From contig JAYTXY010000100.1 of assembly GCA_043742705.1 (NCBI GenBank), positions 1-22,177 of the forward strand: a stretch of 22,177 nt of DNA, given 5' to 3'. The translations under genes were made by a program, and so were the position numbers. The stretch comes from JAPLDA01 sp043742705 (GTDB lineage Bacteria; Bacteroidota; Bacteroidia; AKYH767-A; 2013-40CM-41-45). The notes under the pieces were generated by a model. The model did not search any database. It was not told the DNA's origin and saw only the letters and a list, made by a program, of their open reading frames with translations. Positions 14,035 to 22,106 of this stretch are shown here, one piece after another. Within the stretch, counting starts at the first letter, position 1, and each line of letters starts with the position of its first letter.

Positions 14035-17000
14035 ATGAGTGATATAAAGAAAGAATTAGAAAAAAGAATTTTGATCATCGATGGTGCAATGGGCACCATG
14101 ATCCAGCGACACAGTTTGTCGGAAGCGGATTATCGCGGTGATCGTTTCAAAGATTGGAAACATGATCTGAAAGGCAACAATGATTTGTTGTCGTTGACTC
14201 AACCTGAAATCATCAAAGAAATTCACCGGCAATACCTCGAAGCCGGTGCTGATATCATCGAGACGAATACATTCAACGCTCAACGGATTTCTCTTGCTGA
14301 TTATCACATGCAGGAACTTTCGTATGAGCTGAATCTGAGATCCGCCCAGATCGCTAAACAGGCAATTACGGATTTCGTCCGCCTTGGCGGAGCGAATTCA
14401 AATAAAGCAAATCCGAAATCAAAAACCCGAAATCCGAAATATGTTGCCGGAGCTCTCGGCCCAACAAACCGAACACTCTCTCTTTCTCCTGACGTAAACG
14501 ATCCGGGTTTCCGTGCAGTTACATTCGATGAAGTGGTGGAAGCGTACTCTGAACAAATACGAGGATTGATTGATGGCGGAGTTGATTTGTTATTGGTTGA
14601 AACAATTTTTGATACGCTCAATGCAAAGGCTGCGCTATTCGCGATTCAGACCGTGATGGAAGAAAAAGGTGTGCAACTTCCTGTCATGATTTCCGGAACC
14701 ATCACCGATGCAAGCGGACGTACATTGTCAGGGCAAACAGTTGAAGCGTTTTTAAATTCTGTTTCTCACATTGATCTCTTAAGCATTGGTTTGAATTGCG
14801 CGCTCGGAGCAAAGGAGATGCGACCTTACCTCGAGGAACTTTCTGAAAAAGCGCCATTTTTTGTTTCGTGTTATCCCAATGCGGGTTTGCCAAACCAGTT
14901 TGGAGAATACGATGAAACTCCGGAACACATGAGTCATGACATTCATGATTTTCTAAAGAGTGGTTTCATCAATATTGTGGGCGGATGTTGTGGCACAACT
15001 CCTGATCACATTCGTCACATTGCAGATCATGCTGCGAAAACAAAACCAAGAACGATTCCGCATGTTGAACCTTATTTACGATTGAGCGGACTGGAACCTG
15101 TAACGCTGAGACCGGAATCAAATTTCATGAATGTCGGTGAACGAACGAATGTGACAGGTTCACGAAAGTTTGCAAAACTCATCATCGATAATAATTATGA
15201 TGAAGCGTTGACGGTGGCGAAAGATCAGGTTGATGGCGGTGCACAAGCCATCGACATCAACATGGATGAAGGAATGCTTGATTCCGAAAAAGCAATGGTG
15301 AAGTATCTGAATCTTGTAGGTTCCGAACCCGATATTTCCAAATTGCCGATCATGATTGACTCGTCTAAGTGGCACGTGATTGAAGCAGGCTTAAAATGCA
15401 CACAGGGAAAATCAATTGTCAATTCCATTTCACTCAAAGAAGGAGAAGAAAAATTCAGAGAGCAGGCAGGTCTCGTAAAAAAATACGGAGCAGCTGTTAT
15501 CGTGATGGCTTTTGATGAACAAGGACAAGCTGATTCACTGCCAAGACGGATTGAAATCTGTCAGCGTGCATACAACATTTTGGTCAACGAAGTAAAATTT
15601 CCGCCTCAGGACATCATCTTCGATCCGAATATTTTTCCTGTGGCAACTGGAATGGAAGAGCATCGAAAAAATGCAATCGATTATTTCGAGGCAACAAAAT
15701 GGATCAAACAAAATCTTCCGCTTGCAAAAGTAAGCGGAGGTGTAAGCAACGTTTCGTTTTCATTTCGTGGAAATGATTTAGTGCGTGAAGCGATTCATGC
15801 AGCATTTTTATACCATGGCATCAAAGCTGGAATGGACATGGGAATTGTGAATCCCGGAGTGTTGCAGGTGTATGATGAGATTCCGAAGTTGCTGCTTGAG
15901 TTGGTGGAGGATGTGTTGCTCGATCGAAAGGAAGATGCAACAGAACGACTGGTTTCTTTTGCTGAGACGATCAAAGGGAAAGGTAAGAAACAGGAGAAGG
16001 ATGAAGAGTGGAGAAAGGGAACGGTGGAAGAGAGACTAACACATTCTCTCGTCAGAGGCGTTGTTGAATACATTGAAACAGATGTAGAAGAAGCGAGAAA
16101 GAAGTTTTCACGTTCGCTTGAAGTTATTGAAGGTCCTTTGATGGCAGGCATGAATGTAGTCGGTGATTTGTTCGGAGCCGGAAAAATGTTTTTGCCTCAG
16201 GTGGTAAAGAGTGCGCGTGTGATGAAAAAAGCGGTTGCTTATCTCGAGCCATATCTCCAGGCGGAAAAATTAGCAAGTGATACAAGCAAGAATGCCGGAA
16301 AAATTTTATTAGCAACAGTAAAAGGCGATGTACACGATATTGGAAAAAATATTGTCGGAGTCGTGTTGGCTTGCAACAATTATGAAATAATTGATCTCGG
16401 TGTGATGGTTCCCTGTGAAAGGATTCTTGCACGCGCTAAAGAAGAAAATGTTGACATCATTGGTCTAAGTGGATTGATCACACCTTCGCTGGATGAAATG
16501 GTTCACGTTGCAAAGGAAATGGAAAGAGAAGGATTCACGCTTCCGTTGCTGATTGGCGGTGCAACTACGTCAAAAGTTCACACTGCTGTTAAGATTGCTC
16601 CGCATTACAAACATCCCGTCATTCACGTGAATGATGCTTCACGCTCTGTTCCTGTTGCTGGAAGTTTGATTTCCGAAGAACTGAGAAAGGAGTTGGTGAA
16701 AAATGTTGACATTGAGTACGCACGTTTGCGTGAACAAAATAAAAATGCGCAGTCGCAAAATAAATTTATTTTACTCAAAGCAGCACGGGAAAACAAACTA
16801 AGAATTGATTGGAATACTACAGAAATCATAAAACCATCTTTTATCGGAAGTAAAACATTTGATGATTACTCATTAGGAGAAATTGCAAATTGTATCGACT
16901 GGACTCCTTTCTTTCACAGTTGGGAAATGAAAGGGACTTATCCGAAAATTTTTGACGATCCTGAGCGAGGAACTGAAGCAAAAAAGCTCTATGATGATGC

Positions 17001-17757
17001 GCAGGAGATGTTAAAAAAAATCATCCGGGAAAAATGGCTGACTGCAAAGGCTGTGATAGGTTTATTCCCTGCAAATACTGTAAATGATGATGACATTGAG
17101 TTGTATGCAGATGAGTCAAAATCAAAAACGCTCTGCACACTTCACACCATTCGTCAGCAAACAAAGAAACCATTTGGTCAATCCAATGTAGCACTTTCTG
17201 ATTTCGTAAATCCTCAATCCTCAATCCACAATCCGCAATCCGCAATCGACTATGTCGGAGCTTTCGCTCTCTCCACCGGTTTTGGTATTGAAGAGAAAAT
17301 TTCAGAATTCGAAAAAGATCATGATGACTATTCCGCTATTCTTTTAAAGGCGCTTGCTGATCGTCTCGCTGAAGCATTTGCTGAGCTTCTTCACAAACGT
17401 GTCCGGACTGAATTCTGGGGTTACGCAAAAGATGAAAATCTTTCAACGGAAGAATTGATTCGTGAAGCTTACGAAGGAATTCGCCCGGCTCCCGGTTATC
17501 CCGCTCAACCTGATCATACTGAAAAAATCACACTCTGGAAATTACTGGATGTGGAAAAAAATACCGGCATCACACTCACGGAAAGCCTGGCGATGTATCC
17601 GACTGCTGCAGTAAGTGGATTTTATTTCTCTCATCCTCAATCTCATTATTTCGGAATCGGAAAAATCACCAAAGAACAGGCGGAAGACTATTCACGAAGG
17701 AAAAATATGAAGTTGGAAGAAGTTGAGAGATGGCTGGGTAGCAATCTTGCGTATTAG
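14035..17757 (+). CDS. metH: cobalamin-dependent methionine synthase, full length
   Basis: A 1240-residue cytoplasmic enzyme that moves the methyl group of 5-methyltetrahydrofolate to homocysteine through cobalamin. Domains in order: homocysteine/zinc domain with zinc ligands C255, C318 and C319 (GLNCALG; GGCCGTTPDH); pterin domain starting near MNVGERTNVTGSRKF; cap and B12 domain with DVHDIG, lower ligand H767; activation domain with RPAPGYPAQPDH at about 1150 and YPTAAVSGFYFSHP. All key residues are present. The start is ATG 14035; an upstream in-frame TTG at 13975 lies in the terminator and is rejected. Compared with E. coli numbering, about 8 extra residues lie before C255 and about 8 more before R1150. 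These are word-repeat insertions in two loops (residues about 114-135 and 1059-1071). SAM-I controlled. Confidence 0.97.
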   Translation: MSDIKKELEKRILIIDGAMGTMIQRHSLSEADYRGDRFKDWKHDLKGNNDLLSLTQPEIIKEIHRQYLEAGADIIETNTFNAQRISLADYHMQELSYELNLRSAQIAKQAITDFVRLGGANSNKANPKSKTRNPKYVAGALGPTNRTLSLSPDVNDPGFRAVTFDEVVEAYSEQIRGLIDGGVDLLLVETIFDTLNAKAALFAIQTVMEEKGVQLPVMISGTITDASGRTLSGQTVEAFLNSVSHIDLLSIGLNCALGAKEMRPYLEELSEKAPFFVSCYPNAGLPNQFGEYDETPEHMSHDIHDFLKSGFINIVGGCCGTTPDHIRHIADHAAKTKPRTIPHVEPYLRLSGLEPVTLRPESNFMNVGERTNVTGSRKFAKLIIDNNYDEALTVAKDQVDGGAQAIDINMDEGMLDSEKAMVKYLNLVGSEPDISKLPIMIDSSKWHVIEAGLKCTQGKSIVNSISLKEGEEKFREQAGLVKKYGAAVIVMAFDEQGQADSLPRRIEICQRAYNILVNEVKFPPQDIIFDPNIFPVATGMEEHRKNAIDYFEATKWIKQNLPLAKVSGGVSNVSFSFRGNDLVREAIHAAFLYHGIKAGMDMGIVNPGVLQVYDEIPKLLLELVEDVLLDRKEDATERLVSFAETIKGKGKKQEKDEEWRKGTVEERLTHSLVRGVVEYIETDVEEARKKFSRSLEVIEGPLMAGMNVVGDLFGAGKMFLPQVVKSARVMKKAVAYLEPYLQAEKLASDTSKNAGKILLATVKGDVHDIGKNIVGVVLACNNYEIIDLGVMVPCERILARAKEENVDIIGLSGLITPSLDEMVHVAKEMEREGFTLPLLIGGATTSKVHTAVKIAPHYKHPVIHVNDASRSVPVAGSLISEELRKELVKNVDIEYARLREQNKNAQSQNKFILLKAARENKLRIDWNTTEIIKPSFIGSKTFDDYSLGEIANCIDWTPFFHSWEMKGTYPKIFDDPERGTEAKKLYDDAQEMLKKIIREKWLTAKAVIGLFPANTVNDDDIELYADESKSKTLCTLHTIRQQTKKPFGQSNVALSDFVNPQSSIHNPQSAIDYVGAFALSTGFGIEEKISEFEKDHDDYSAILLKALADRLAEAFAELLHKRVRTEFWGYAKDENLSTEELIREAYEGIRPAPGYPAQPDHTEKITLWKLLDVEKNTGITLTESLAMYPTAAVSGFYFSHPQSHYFGIGKITKEQAEDYSRRKNMKLEEVERWLGSNLAY
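14378..14391. repeat. mini-hairpin TCCGCC-TT-GGCGGA inside metH
   Basis: A perfect 6-bp inverted repeat with a TT centre, at the start of the first MetH loop insertion. It matches the hairpin at 13814-13829 in core sequence. Confidence 0.6.
14409..14440. repeat. AAATCCGAAAT word repeat inside metH
   Basis: AAATCCGAAAT occurs at 14409-14419 and again at 14430-14440, 21 bases apart, with a partial CCCGAAAT copy between. It encodes NPKSKTRNPK in the loop before YVAGALGPTN. Confidence 0.75.
17214..17247. repeat. tandem heptamer repeat NCAATCC inside metH
   Basis: Five head-to-tail heptamers: TCAATCC, TCAATCC, ACAATCC, GCAATCC and GCAATC (last one short by a base). They encode PQSSIHNPQSAI in the activation domain loop between DFV and DYVG. 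A 7-base unit is not a multiple of three, so the frame is kept only by the total length. Confidence 0.85.
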
Positions 17758-17792
17758 ATTTTTTACGGTATAACGGGTCTTTGAATTTCAAA

Positions 17793-17829
17793 TTTGCGCT
17801 GGTATGGAAGCGCAATTTTTATATTTTTG
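17793..17829 (+). promoter_or_regulatory. probable promoter of the DUF4836-ABC-FtsX unit
   Basis: TATTTTTG (17822-17829) is a full TAnnTTTG match. The nearest TTTG (17793-17796) is 25 bases upstream, or 23 from the overlapping TATATTTT at 17820, so spacing is long. It overlaps the metH terminator. The expected start is about 40 bases before the ATG at 17876. Confidence 0.45.
17794..17820 (+). terminator. intrinsic terminator of metH
   Basis: TTGCGCT (17794-17800) pairs with AGCGCAA (17809-17815) around an 8-base loop, followed by TTTTT (17816-17820). It lies about 37 bases after the metH stop. The stem is short but the T-run is good. Confidence 0.65.
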
Positions 17830-17875
17830 GCGCTTGAATTAATTTCCATTTCCCGAAAACAAAACACACTTTCTT

Positions 17876-19594
17876 ATGAAAAAAATAATCTGGATTATAG
17901 TCGCGCTCGCTGTCGTTGCGCTTGGATATGTTGCCTACAAAAAATATTTCAGCAACGATGACCTGGTCAGTGTAATTCCTGAAGACGCAGCAATGGTTTT
18001 TGCATTGGATGTGAAATCGCTTTCTGAAAAAGCAGGCGGTGATAAATTGAAGGAGCTGAACATGTACAAACGCATGCAGGAGGAACTGAAAACACACGAT
18101 GATGTCATCGGAAAAGTAATGAGTGACCTCATCAATGATCCGCTTTCAAGTGGAGTTAATTTTCTGAAACGCATGTATGTTTTTACAACATTCAGAAATG
18201 AGAAGCCTGTGTTTGGTGTTGTCGGTGGATTGCTTAGCAGTTCAAAATTTGAGGCCATCCTGAAAAAATTCCCGTTGAAAGATGCAGTCGTTGATAAAGA
18301 TGGAATCAAAACATTGAAACTGGATATATATTCTGTTATGGGCTGGGACGAAAAGAAAGTCGTGTTGGTTGGCGGAGTTCGTGAGAATGGTGACGAATAC
18401 GTCAGAGGTTTGTTTGCGGAAAATTCTTCTGTCACTTCGCTTAGTGACTTTAAAAAGTTTAACAAAAGTAAATTTGATGCAGGAGTGTTTATCAATTACG
18501 CTTCACTCATGGCAATGACTTCCAAATACAATGCAGCTGGTTCTATGTTCAGCGATATGTACAAAGACACCTATCTTGACATGACAACCAATTTTGAAAA
18601 CAATGCCATTGTTACAGATGTTCATTATTACATACACAGCAAAGATGCAGAAGAGCGGTTGAAAGTTTTGCGTGAAACGGGTCTTAGTGCTGATCACTTA
18701 AAGCTGATCACAAATAAAAATCTGTATGCAATCATGACCGCTTCTTTTGACATGAAAAAATTCATTGGCATGTTTGAACAAAATCCTTTACTGGCGGGGG
18801 CGTTAAAGGAGATGGGACAACAAGTAGGTCTGTCTATGGATGAAATCAAGGACTTGCTGACAGGAGATCTTTCCATGGCATTCACGGATGTGAGACGCGA
18901 TGTGTTTACAAAAAGGAAATACGACTTCGATCAGAAAACCGGTGCGATGACTTCCGTTGAAGTTGCTGACACCATGATGATGCCGATGTTTACAGTCACG
19001 CTGGGAATTAAAAACCGCCCGGCATTTGAAAAGTTAATAACCCGAACAGGTCTTCAGAAGCAAGGACCATATTATGTAATCGATGTTCCCGGTGTGAAGA
19101 TTTACATAGTTGAAAACAAAGTTGGAATTACAGCCACCAATGATAAATTGCTTGCTGATGAGATGGTGCAGAAAAAGGAGCTTGTTGAAATTTCAGAACC
19201 TGCTAAAACACTTGTCAGCAATAATGGCAGTGGAATTTACATGAACCTGAATATGAAAGATTATCCCGAAGTGATGATCAATGCAATTCGTTCAAACCTG
19301 GATGCAAAAGATTTTGCCAGTCTTGAGAATATGTTAAGCATGTTTAAAGATATCGAAGGGAAGTATAGCAAAACATCAGGAACGTTTGAATTGAAATTAA
19401 CGGAAGGTAACGGAAACAGTTTGTATCGAATCATTGCCGGACTGGATAAAAATGTTTACTCACGGATTGCGGAGAGGGAAGAAGAAAGAAAGAAGCTAAT
19501 GTCGGAAGGATCTGCAAGTGCATACCAGGACTCCGTGGTTGCTGCTGCAATCCTTGAAGCTGAAAAAAATGCTTCCAATAGCAAAAAGCAATAA
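17876..19594 (+). CDS. DUF4836 family protein
   Basis: A 572-residue protein with an N-terminal membrane anchor or uncleaved signal (residues 4-21, KIIWIIVALAVVALGYVAYK) and a large extracytoplasmic part. The mature start, LVSVIPEDAAMVFALDVKSLSEKAGGDKL, followed by short helices with GVVGGLLSSSKFEAIL, is the pattern I associate with DUF4836, a family found mainly in Bacteroidota with no established biochemical role. Late segments (GIYMNLNMKDYPEVM) repeat the same beta-helix style, suggesting two related halves. Residues after about 535 are charged and helical (REEERKKLMSE). The stop overlaps the ABC ATPase start by one base (TAATG), so it is translationally coupled to a transporter pair and may be its extracytoplasmic partner; this is inference. 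Confidence 0.75.
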   Translation: MKKIIWIIVALAVVALGYVAYKKYFSNDDLVSVIPEDAAMVFALDVKSLSEKAGGDKLKELNMYKRMQEELKTHDDVIGKVMSDLINDPLSSGVNFLKRMYVFTTFRNEKPVFGVVGGLLSSSKFEAILKKFPLKDAVVDKDGIKTLKLDIYSVMGWDEKKVVLVGGVRENGDEYVRGLFAENSSVTSLSDFKKFNKSKFDAGVFINYASLMAMTSKYNAAGSMFSDMYKDTYLDMTTNFENNAIVTDVHYYIHSKDAEERLKVLRETGLSADHLKLITNKNLYAIMTASFDMKKFIGMFEQNPLLAGALKEMGQQVGLSMDEIKDLLTGDLSMAFTDVRRDVFTKRKYDFDQKTGAMTSVEVADTMMMPMFTVTLGIKNRPAFEKLITRTGLQKQGPYYVIDVPGVKIYIVENKVGITATNDKLLADEMVQKKELVEISEPAKTLVSNNGSGIYMNLNMKDYPEVMINAIRSNLDAKDFASLENMLSMFKDIEGKYSKTSGTFELKLTEGNGNSLYRIIAGLDKNVYSRIAEREEERKKLMSEGSASAYQDSVVAAAILEAEKNASNSKKQ

Positions 19595-20235
19595 TGAATA
19601 TTGAATTGAAACAGGTAATCCCGGCACCATTGGCCGGGATTTCTTTTGGTGAACACAGCGTGTGGCAACACGATGTGTCGCTTTCATGCAACAGCAATTA
19701 TTTAATTCACGCTCCGTCAGGTACGGGAAAGTCTACGCTGATTTCTGTTTTGTACGGAACGCGAAACGATTTTGCCGGTGATGTTTTAATTGAAGGAGAG
19801 AGTTCAAAGAAAATTTCATTGAAGAAATGGTCGCAATTGCGGCAAACAATGCTCTCTGTGATTTTCCAGGATCTGCGGTTGTTTCCTGAACTCACTGCAT
19901 TCGACAACATTCTTCTTAAAGCAACACTGACAAGTGATGAGAAAAAGGATGAAATTTTTTCAAAGGCTAAACTTCTCGGAATTGAAAATAAATTAAACAC
20001 ACCTTGTAAATTTCTTTCTCTTGGTCAACAGCAACGTGTGGCTATCATTCGTGCACTCATGCAGCCTTTTAAATTTTTACTGATGGATGAACCGTTCAGT
20101 CATTTGGACCAGGCAAACATTGAACTTGCTTCGCAATTAATTTCTGAGGAGTGTAAAAAGAACGGAGCCGGATTATTACTCACTACGTTGGGAGATAAAT
20201 ATTTGTTTAATTACGATCACGTGTTAACGAGTTGA
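19594..20235 (+). CDS. ABC transporter ATP-binding protein (LolD/FtsE-like)
   Basis: A 213-residue cytoplasmic ATPase. Walker A is APSGTGKST (residues 40-48), with Ala replacing the first Gly. The Q-loop region is VIFQDLRLFPELTAFDNIL. The signature is LSLGQQQR instead of LSGGQ. Walker B is LLMDEP, then D-loop SHLD. The H-loop, normally a His about 30 residues later (VTHD), reads LLTTLGDK, so the switch histidine seems to be Leu. It is coupled to the DUF4836 gene by a one-base overlap and lies four bases before an FtsX-like permease, so the three form one unit. A role in lipoprotein or envelope handling is likely from the MacB/LolD-like class, but the substrate is unknown. Confidence 0.88.
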   Translation: MNIELKQVIPAPLAGISFGEHSVWQHDVSLSCNSNYLIHAPSGTGKSTLISVLYGTRNDFAGDVLIEGESSKKISLKKWSQLRQTMLSVIFQDLRLFPELTAFDNILLKATLTSDEKKDEIFSKAKLLGIENKLNTPCKFLSLGQQQRVAIIRALMQPFKFLLMDEPFSHLDQANIELASQLISEECKKNGAGLLLTTLGDKYLFNYDHVLTS

Positions 20236-20239
20236 TGAA

Positions 20240-21439
20240 ATGATCTCACGCCTTCTTTTAAGACATCAGAGTGTGTTGCAATTGCTGTTGGCAATTGTTG
20301 GAGCGCTGGCGGGATTGTTTGTGCTCCTGATGTCGTTGCAAGCGTACCTTGATTTTAAAAATTTGTTGGAAAAAAAATCGGATCTTATCAATCCGCAATA
20401 CATCATCGTCAATAAGAAAGTTTCTCTCCTCAATACGATTGCATTTTCGAACAGTACATTTTCAGACAGCGAGATTGAAGGCCTGAAGAATGTGAAATCC
20501 ATTGAGCGAGTCGGAAAATTCAACTCGAATCTTTTTGCAGCACAGGCTTATGTAGATAAGAACGATGAAAAAAATATTCCCGGATTTTATACGGATCTTT
20601 TCTTTGAATCTGTAGCTGATGATTTTATCGATGTAAAAAGTGATCGTTGGAAATGGACACCGGGAGATTCCGTAATTCCGATTATCATTCCTGCAGACTA
20701 TTTGAATTTATATAACTTCGGATTTGCGCCAAGCCAGGATCTTCCGCAAATTTCAAAGAAGACGGTGGAAGCCGTTGAGTTCAAAGTGAAAATTCACGGA
20801 GCTGATACGTCAGCGAATGTGTATGCGAGAGTGGCAGGGTTTAGTGATCGCATCAATTCTTTTCTTGTTCCTGAAAGTTTTCTGACCTATGCCAACCAAA
20901 TATTCGGTGTAAAAAAATCAAAAGGGCCTTCACGGTTAATTATTGTTTCTTCTGATCCTACTTCTCCTGATCTGACGAAATATTTAAATGATAACGGTTA
21001 TGAAACAAGCGCTGAAAATCTGAAGAACAGTAAACTCAGTTTGGTTTTGCGAATCATCATGAATATTCTAGCTGCGATAGGAGGTTTGATTATTCTTCTT
21101 TCGTTGCTTGGCTTCATTCAATACTCTCAACTGATGATCAGCAAATCGAAATATGAAATACAAACGCTGATTCAGTTGGGATATTATCACCTTACCATCT
21201 TCCGGAAATATTTTGTGTTTTACATCCTATTGTTTTCTTCCATCTTGGTTGTAACGTTTGCATTGCTCATCACTGTGAAATCATTTTTCATGAGTTTTAT
21301 GCTTCGGAATGGTTTTGAAATTGATCCTGGATTATCCGCAACAGTGATTCTAACAGGATTTGGAATTTTTATTTTACTGGTTTTGATCAATGCAGTTTCA
21401 ATTTACCGGAATATTTTATCGCTGGCAAAACCTGCATAA
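20240..21439 (+). CDS. FtsX-like ABC permease
   Basis: A 399-residue membrane protein with the MacB/FtsX layout. One N-terminal helix is at about 12-36 (LQLLLAIVGALAGLFVLLMSL). A large extracytoplasmic domain covers about 37-265, containing SNSTFSDSEIEGLKNVKSIERVGKFNS, the typical permease periplasmic core. Three C-terminal helices follow at about 270-295, 320-350 and 365-392, with FRKYFVFYILLFSSILVVTFALL in the middle one. Such permeases couple ATP use in the cytoplasm to work on the outer side. The partner ATPase ends four bases upstream. Length and order argue for a Bacteroidota-specific MacB-like system rather than cell-division FtsX (which is shorter). The substrate is unknown. Confidence 0.87.
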   Translation: MISRLLLRHQSVLQLLLAIVGALAGLFVLLMSLQAYLDFKNLLEKKSDLINPQYIIVNKKVSLLNTIAFSNSTFSDSEIEGLKNVKSIERVGKFNSNLFAAQAYVDKNDEKNIPGFYTDLFFESVADDFIDVKSDRWKWTPGDSVIPIIIPADYLNLYNFGFAPSQDLPQISKKTVEAVEFKVKIHGADTSANVYARVAGFSDRINSFLVPESFLTYANQIFGVKKSKGPSRLIIVSSDPTSPDLTKYLNDNGYETSAENLKNSKLSLVLRIIMNILAAIGGLIILLSLLGFIQYSQLMISKSKYEIQTLIQLGYYHLTIFRKYFVFYILLFSSILVVTFALLITVKSFFMSFMLRNGFEIDPGLSATVILTGFGIFILLVLINAVSIYRNILSLAKPA

Positions 21440-21444
21440 AGTGC

Positions 21445-21495
21445 AGTCGGATGTTTCATCTGACTTACCTGTAGCATGTGAAACACTTGCCACCA
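21445..21495. repeat. double-hairpin repeat, copy 1
   Basis: Contains hairpin A, AGTCGGATG / CATCTGACT around TTT (21445-21465, one G-U), and hairpin B, GTAGCATGTG / CACTTGCCAC around AAA (21471-21493, two mismatches). It lies between the convergent FtsX-like gene and the minus-strand gene, but has no T-run. 43 of 50 bases match copy 2 (21949-21998) without gaps, same orientation. Confidence 0.8.
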
Positions 21496-21505
21496 TTGAA
21501 TTTAC

Positions 21506-21922
21506 TCAGGTAACTTCTGTAATCTCCTGAAAGACCAAATACTGATTTCGTTTGATGATAAAATAGTAAATGAAGATGCCGAGTCCTGCAACGAGAAAAG
21601 GCAAACTATAGATCGAATTATTTTGAGAGTTTGCAATAAAGAAAATTGTTAGCAGGCTCATTGAGACAGCAAATGCCGTGTTGTTTTTTTGAGAACAGCC
21701 CAACTGATATGCTCGTGTTTCATATTGTGATAGTTCAACAAGTTCATCAGCACTACCGTGAAAATCGACTTTGGCTTTTAGTAAATGCTGTCCGCGAGTT
21801 ACATCGAATTCGATTGTTTGTCCATTTGAAATGATTCCAATTTCCTGATCATCCAGATAAAGTTTGAAATTGCGTCTCATGTAGATGTAAGCATTTTGTC
21901 TTTGTATTATTATTTTCGCCAT
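21506..21922 (-). CDS. membrane protein with PEGA-like N-terminal domain
   Basis: A protein of 138 residues from the ATG at 21922; an in-frame ATG at 21943 would add seven residues. I prefer the inner start because it gives a family-like MAKIIIQR opening. Residues about 15-65 form a short beta domain (KLYLDDQEIGIISNGQTIEFDVTRGQHLLKAKVDFHGS), similar to PEGA-type domains that decorate surface proteins. Two hydrophobic helices follow (about 84-102 and 108-125), ending in IIKRNQ and an acidic tail. No function is assigned. It is convergent with the FtsX-like gene and is bracketed by two copies of a double-hairpin repeat. No clear promoter is seen upstream. Confidence 0.65.
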   Translation of the reverse strand: MAKIIIQRQNAYIYMRRNFKLYLDDQEIGIISNGQTIEFDVTRGQHLLKAKVDFHGSADELVELSQYETRAYQLGCSQKNNTAFAVSMSLLTIFFIANSQNNSIYSLPFLVAGLGIFIYYFIIKRNQYLVFQEITEVT

Positions 21923-21948
21923 TCTCAAATTAGTATTTTTCATGTGTT

Positions 21949-21998
21949 GGCAGATGTTTCATCTGACTAGTCTGTGGCAAGTGAAACACTTGCCACCA
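21949..21998. repeat. double-hairpin repeat, copy 2
   Basis: Hairpin A is a perfect CAGATG / CATCTG around TTT (21951-21965). Hairpin B is a perfect 10-bp GTGGCAAGTG / CACTTGCCAC around AAA (21974-21996). The two loops are complementary to each other. It lies upstream of the minus-strand gene, 503 bases from copy 1. Confidence 0.85.
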
Positions 21999-22049
21999 CT
22001 TAAAATCAATAAAATACTGCAACTAAGTTCAGGCACTTCATCCTTATCT

Positions 22050-22080
22050 CTTCATCAGCTAATCAGCACATCATCAAATG
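22050..22080. repeat. word-type spacer (TCATCA/ATCAGC)
   Basis: TCTTCATCAGCTAATCAGCA followed by CATCATCAAA is a low-complexity, word-like stretch in the style of the other spacers. No gene is visible in 21999-22177. Confidence 0.35.
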
Positions 22081-22106
22081 CTGTGTTCAAGTGATAAGTG
22101 CAACCT

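Noticed and set aside
14304..14621. Minus-strand frame across the first metH insertion (FGFRVFDFGFALFEF)
   Set aside because: Complement of the AATCCGAAAT words and of conserved metH codons; no promoter or family pattern.
17021..17245. Minus-strand reading frame opening MRIADCGLRIEDL
   Set aside because: It is the complement of the CAATCC heptamers within metH; peptides of this kind come from the repeat and are not a gene.
17214..17247. Tandem repeats as a CRISPR array
   Set aside because: Seven-base units without spacers, within a coding gene.
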